DNA from: JAVEVH01 sp034005145 | GTDB taxonomy: Bacteria > Patescibacteriota > Dojkabacteria > SC72 | DNA length: 7,880 nucleotides | Direction: 5' to 3' | Assembly: GCA_034005145.1 (NCBI GenBank) | Contig: JAVEVH010000033.1 | Location: 1-7,880 of the forward strand | Part shown: positions 6,637-7,880 of the stretch, piece after piece | Layout of the letters: every line of letters begins with the position of its first letter | How positions within the stretch are numbered: position 1 is the stretch's first letter | The notes under the pieces: model-generated | What the model saw: the letters and a program-made list of their open reading frames with translations, nothing else | Told to the model about the DNA's origin: nothing | Database searches by the model: none | Program-made: the position numbers and the translations under genes

Positions 6637-7880
6637 ATGCCCCGTAAAAAGAAAAAAGAAAAAATAAATATTAAAAGCTCAGAAACCAAGATATTCTTTG
6701 GGTTAATACTCTTTGTATTAGGAGTAGCTTTAATGCTCACACCGTTTGTAAATGAGCAAGCAGATATATTCATATATATATCAAACCTACTAGGATGGCC
6801 TTCAATGGTATGGGGGATAGCTGTAACGGCACTTTCCATTAATCTCCTTACTCAAGGTAAAAGTTTTGGAAAGATATCCCAAATATTTGGATTTTTAGTA
6901 TTAGCGTTCTCACTTAATACATTACTTACATTCTGGGTACCTGTAGATTCACTAGAAGACCCAAATATATTACAACGAGCTGGTGGTACAGTTGGGAAAT
7001 TTTTACACGTTGGTATAAATGATGCACTAGGAGATGTATTAGAGTTAATAGTGTTGTTGATAGTATTAATAGTAGCCTTCTCCTTTATCACTGGTATTGA
7101 ATTAAAACAGATTACAGAGGTAATTAGACAGCTCTTTACTAAGATTAGTCTAAGGGACTTACAGGGTAAAATTGGTGGTGGTGTAAGTGATGAGAAAATG
7201 GTTATCAGTGGTATGGATGATGATATAGATGAGAGGAATGTTAGAGAGCCAGAGGATGACATTCAGATACAAGAAAACCTTACACAGCAAGAAGAAGGTA
7301 ATCTCTTTGCTCCTACTTCTAGAGGTGTTTCCCCACAACAATCTACTCCTAGAGTTACAACAGATCCAAATACTGATATTGCCCCTTCTACACCTAAATA
7401 TACTGATTGGGTATATCCTAGTATAGATAAGTTGCAAGATCCTAAAAAGACTGAACAGCCAAAAGAAGCATACAAAGAGGAAGCAAGAGTAATTGAAACT
7501 GTACTTAAAAGTTTCAATATTCCTGCTAAGGTTGTAGAGATTACAATTGGTCCAACTGTAGTAAGATATTCACTCGCTATACCTACTGGTGTTGCTGTAA
7601 ATAGGGTAAAAAGACAGAGTAATGATATAGAGGTAGCACTAAGAGTTACCAAAGGAATGATGAGAATAGAGGCACCAATACCAGGTACCTCATATATAGG
7701 TATAGAAATTCCTAATAAGAGTCCTAACTATGTTCATATGAAAGAGATGGCTAGAAAGCTTCTTTCAGAGGCTGATAAATATCAATTACCTGTGATACTA
7801 GGACGAGATATCGCTGGCAAATCAGAGATAAGAGATCTTGTTTCTCTTCCTCACTTACTTGTAGCTGGTATGACTAGATC
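6637..7880 (+). CDS. ftsK: FtsK/SpoIIIE-type DNA translocase, N-terminal 414 residues (3' end outside window)
   Basis: Membrane-anchored, ATP-driven double-stranded DNA pump that clears chromosome DNA from the division septum. Visible: basic N-terminus MPRKKKKEK; hydrophobic segments at about 19-38, 44-72, 80-101 and 134-154, predicted as four membrane helices; an acidic and then Pro/Thr/Gln-rich linker at about 160-280 (for example DDDIDE and REPEDD); and the start of the motor domain. Motor motifs include IGPTVVRY (304-311), RIEAPIPG (343-350), IGIEIPN (354-360), ILGRDIAGK (387-395) and LPHLLVAG (404-411), the strand leading into Walker A. The last full codons read GMTR and the window stops inside the P-loop, so the rest of the ATPase and any gamma DNA-recognition domain lie outside. 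The length before Walker A is close to that of SpoIIIE and much shorter than that of E. coli FtsK. The ATG at 6637 begins the basic stretch before helix 1; no Shine-Dalgarno sequence precedes it. Odd point: Arg414 stands where the family usually has Gly (TGSGKS). The gene is divergent from rpoB. Confidence 0.93.
   Translation, partial: MPRKKKKEKINIKSSETKIFFGLILFVLGVALMLTPFVNEQADIFIYISNLLGWPSMVWGIAVTALSINLLTQGKSFGKISQIFGFLVLAFSLNTLLTFWVPVDSLEDPNILQRAGGTVGKFLHVGINDALGDVLELIVLLIVLIVAFSFITGIELKQITEVIRQLFTKISLRDLQGKIGGGVSDEKMVISGMDDDIDERNVREPEDDIQIQENLTQQEEGNLFAPTSRGVSPQQSTPRVTTDPNTDIAPSTPKYTDWVYPSIDKLQDPKKTEQPKEAYKEEARVIETVLKSFNIPAKVVEITIGPTVVRYSLAIPTGVAVNRVKRQSNDIEVALRVTKGMMRIEAPIPGTSYIGIEIPNKSPNYVHMKEMARKLLSEADKYQLPVILGRDIAGKSEIRDLVSLPHLLVAGMTR

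Noticed and set aside
6600..7652. Several minus-strand open frames of 79-136 codons and one plus-strand off-frame stretch inside ftsK
   Set aside because: The ftsK frame shows continuous family motifs and membrane helices through this region; the others overlap each other and carry no known motif.
1..7880. Recoded TGA (as in Absconditabacteria or Gracilibacteria, TGA as Gly)
   Set aside because: No in-frame TGA is found in the translated rpoC, rpoB or ftsK frames; Gly uses GGN and Trp uses TGG, so the code looks standard.

Overview
This AT-rich window holds three recognisable genes and no mobile element, RNA gene or CRISPR array. From the right end of the minus-strand block it reads rpoB (6372 to 3019), then rpoC (3026 leftwards, running off the window at base 1). 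A 264-base divergent intergenic region follows, and then the first 414 codons of an ftsK/spoIIIE-type DNA translocase on the plus strand (6637 to the window end). rpoC was found by translating the minus strand directly; it is open from its ATG to the window edge.

The RNA polymerase subunits are clearly bacterial. The beta subunit is compact (1117 residues) and lacks the large lineage inserts of the E. coli protein. The beta-prime N-terminal region carries a coiled-coil hairpin insertion of about 90 residues. Both proteins differ from the textbook consensus at several normally near-invariant active-site positions. The code is standard: stops are as expected, TGG is used for Trp, and no in-frame TGA is read through. 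AT-rich codon use, a compact and divergent polymerase, the absence of rplJ/rplL upstream of rpoB, and a short FtsK N-terminus fit a Patescibacteria (Candidate Phyla Radiation) genome. That assignment is an inference, and no phylum is proved by the window.

rpoB and rpoC form one transcription unit. The rpoC start codon overlaps the end of rpoB by 8 bases and is preceded by a strong Shine-Dalgarno sequence, which suggests translational coupling. By contrast rpoB and ftsK have no visible Shine-Dalgarno sequence. The intergenic region is dense with signals. It has good sigma-70-like promoters in both directions whose -10 and -35 boxes physically overlap, a perfect 8+4+8 dyad lying over the two facing -35 boxes, and a rpoB leader in which three short complementary segments can form mutually exclusive hairpins.

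The most interesting points are the altered active-site residues of the polymerase (two replaced NTP-triphosphate contacts in beta-prime, altered bridge helix, rifamycin pocket and fork-loop motifs in beta) and the architecture of the divergent control region. I see no new multi-gene system here.
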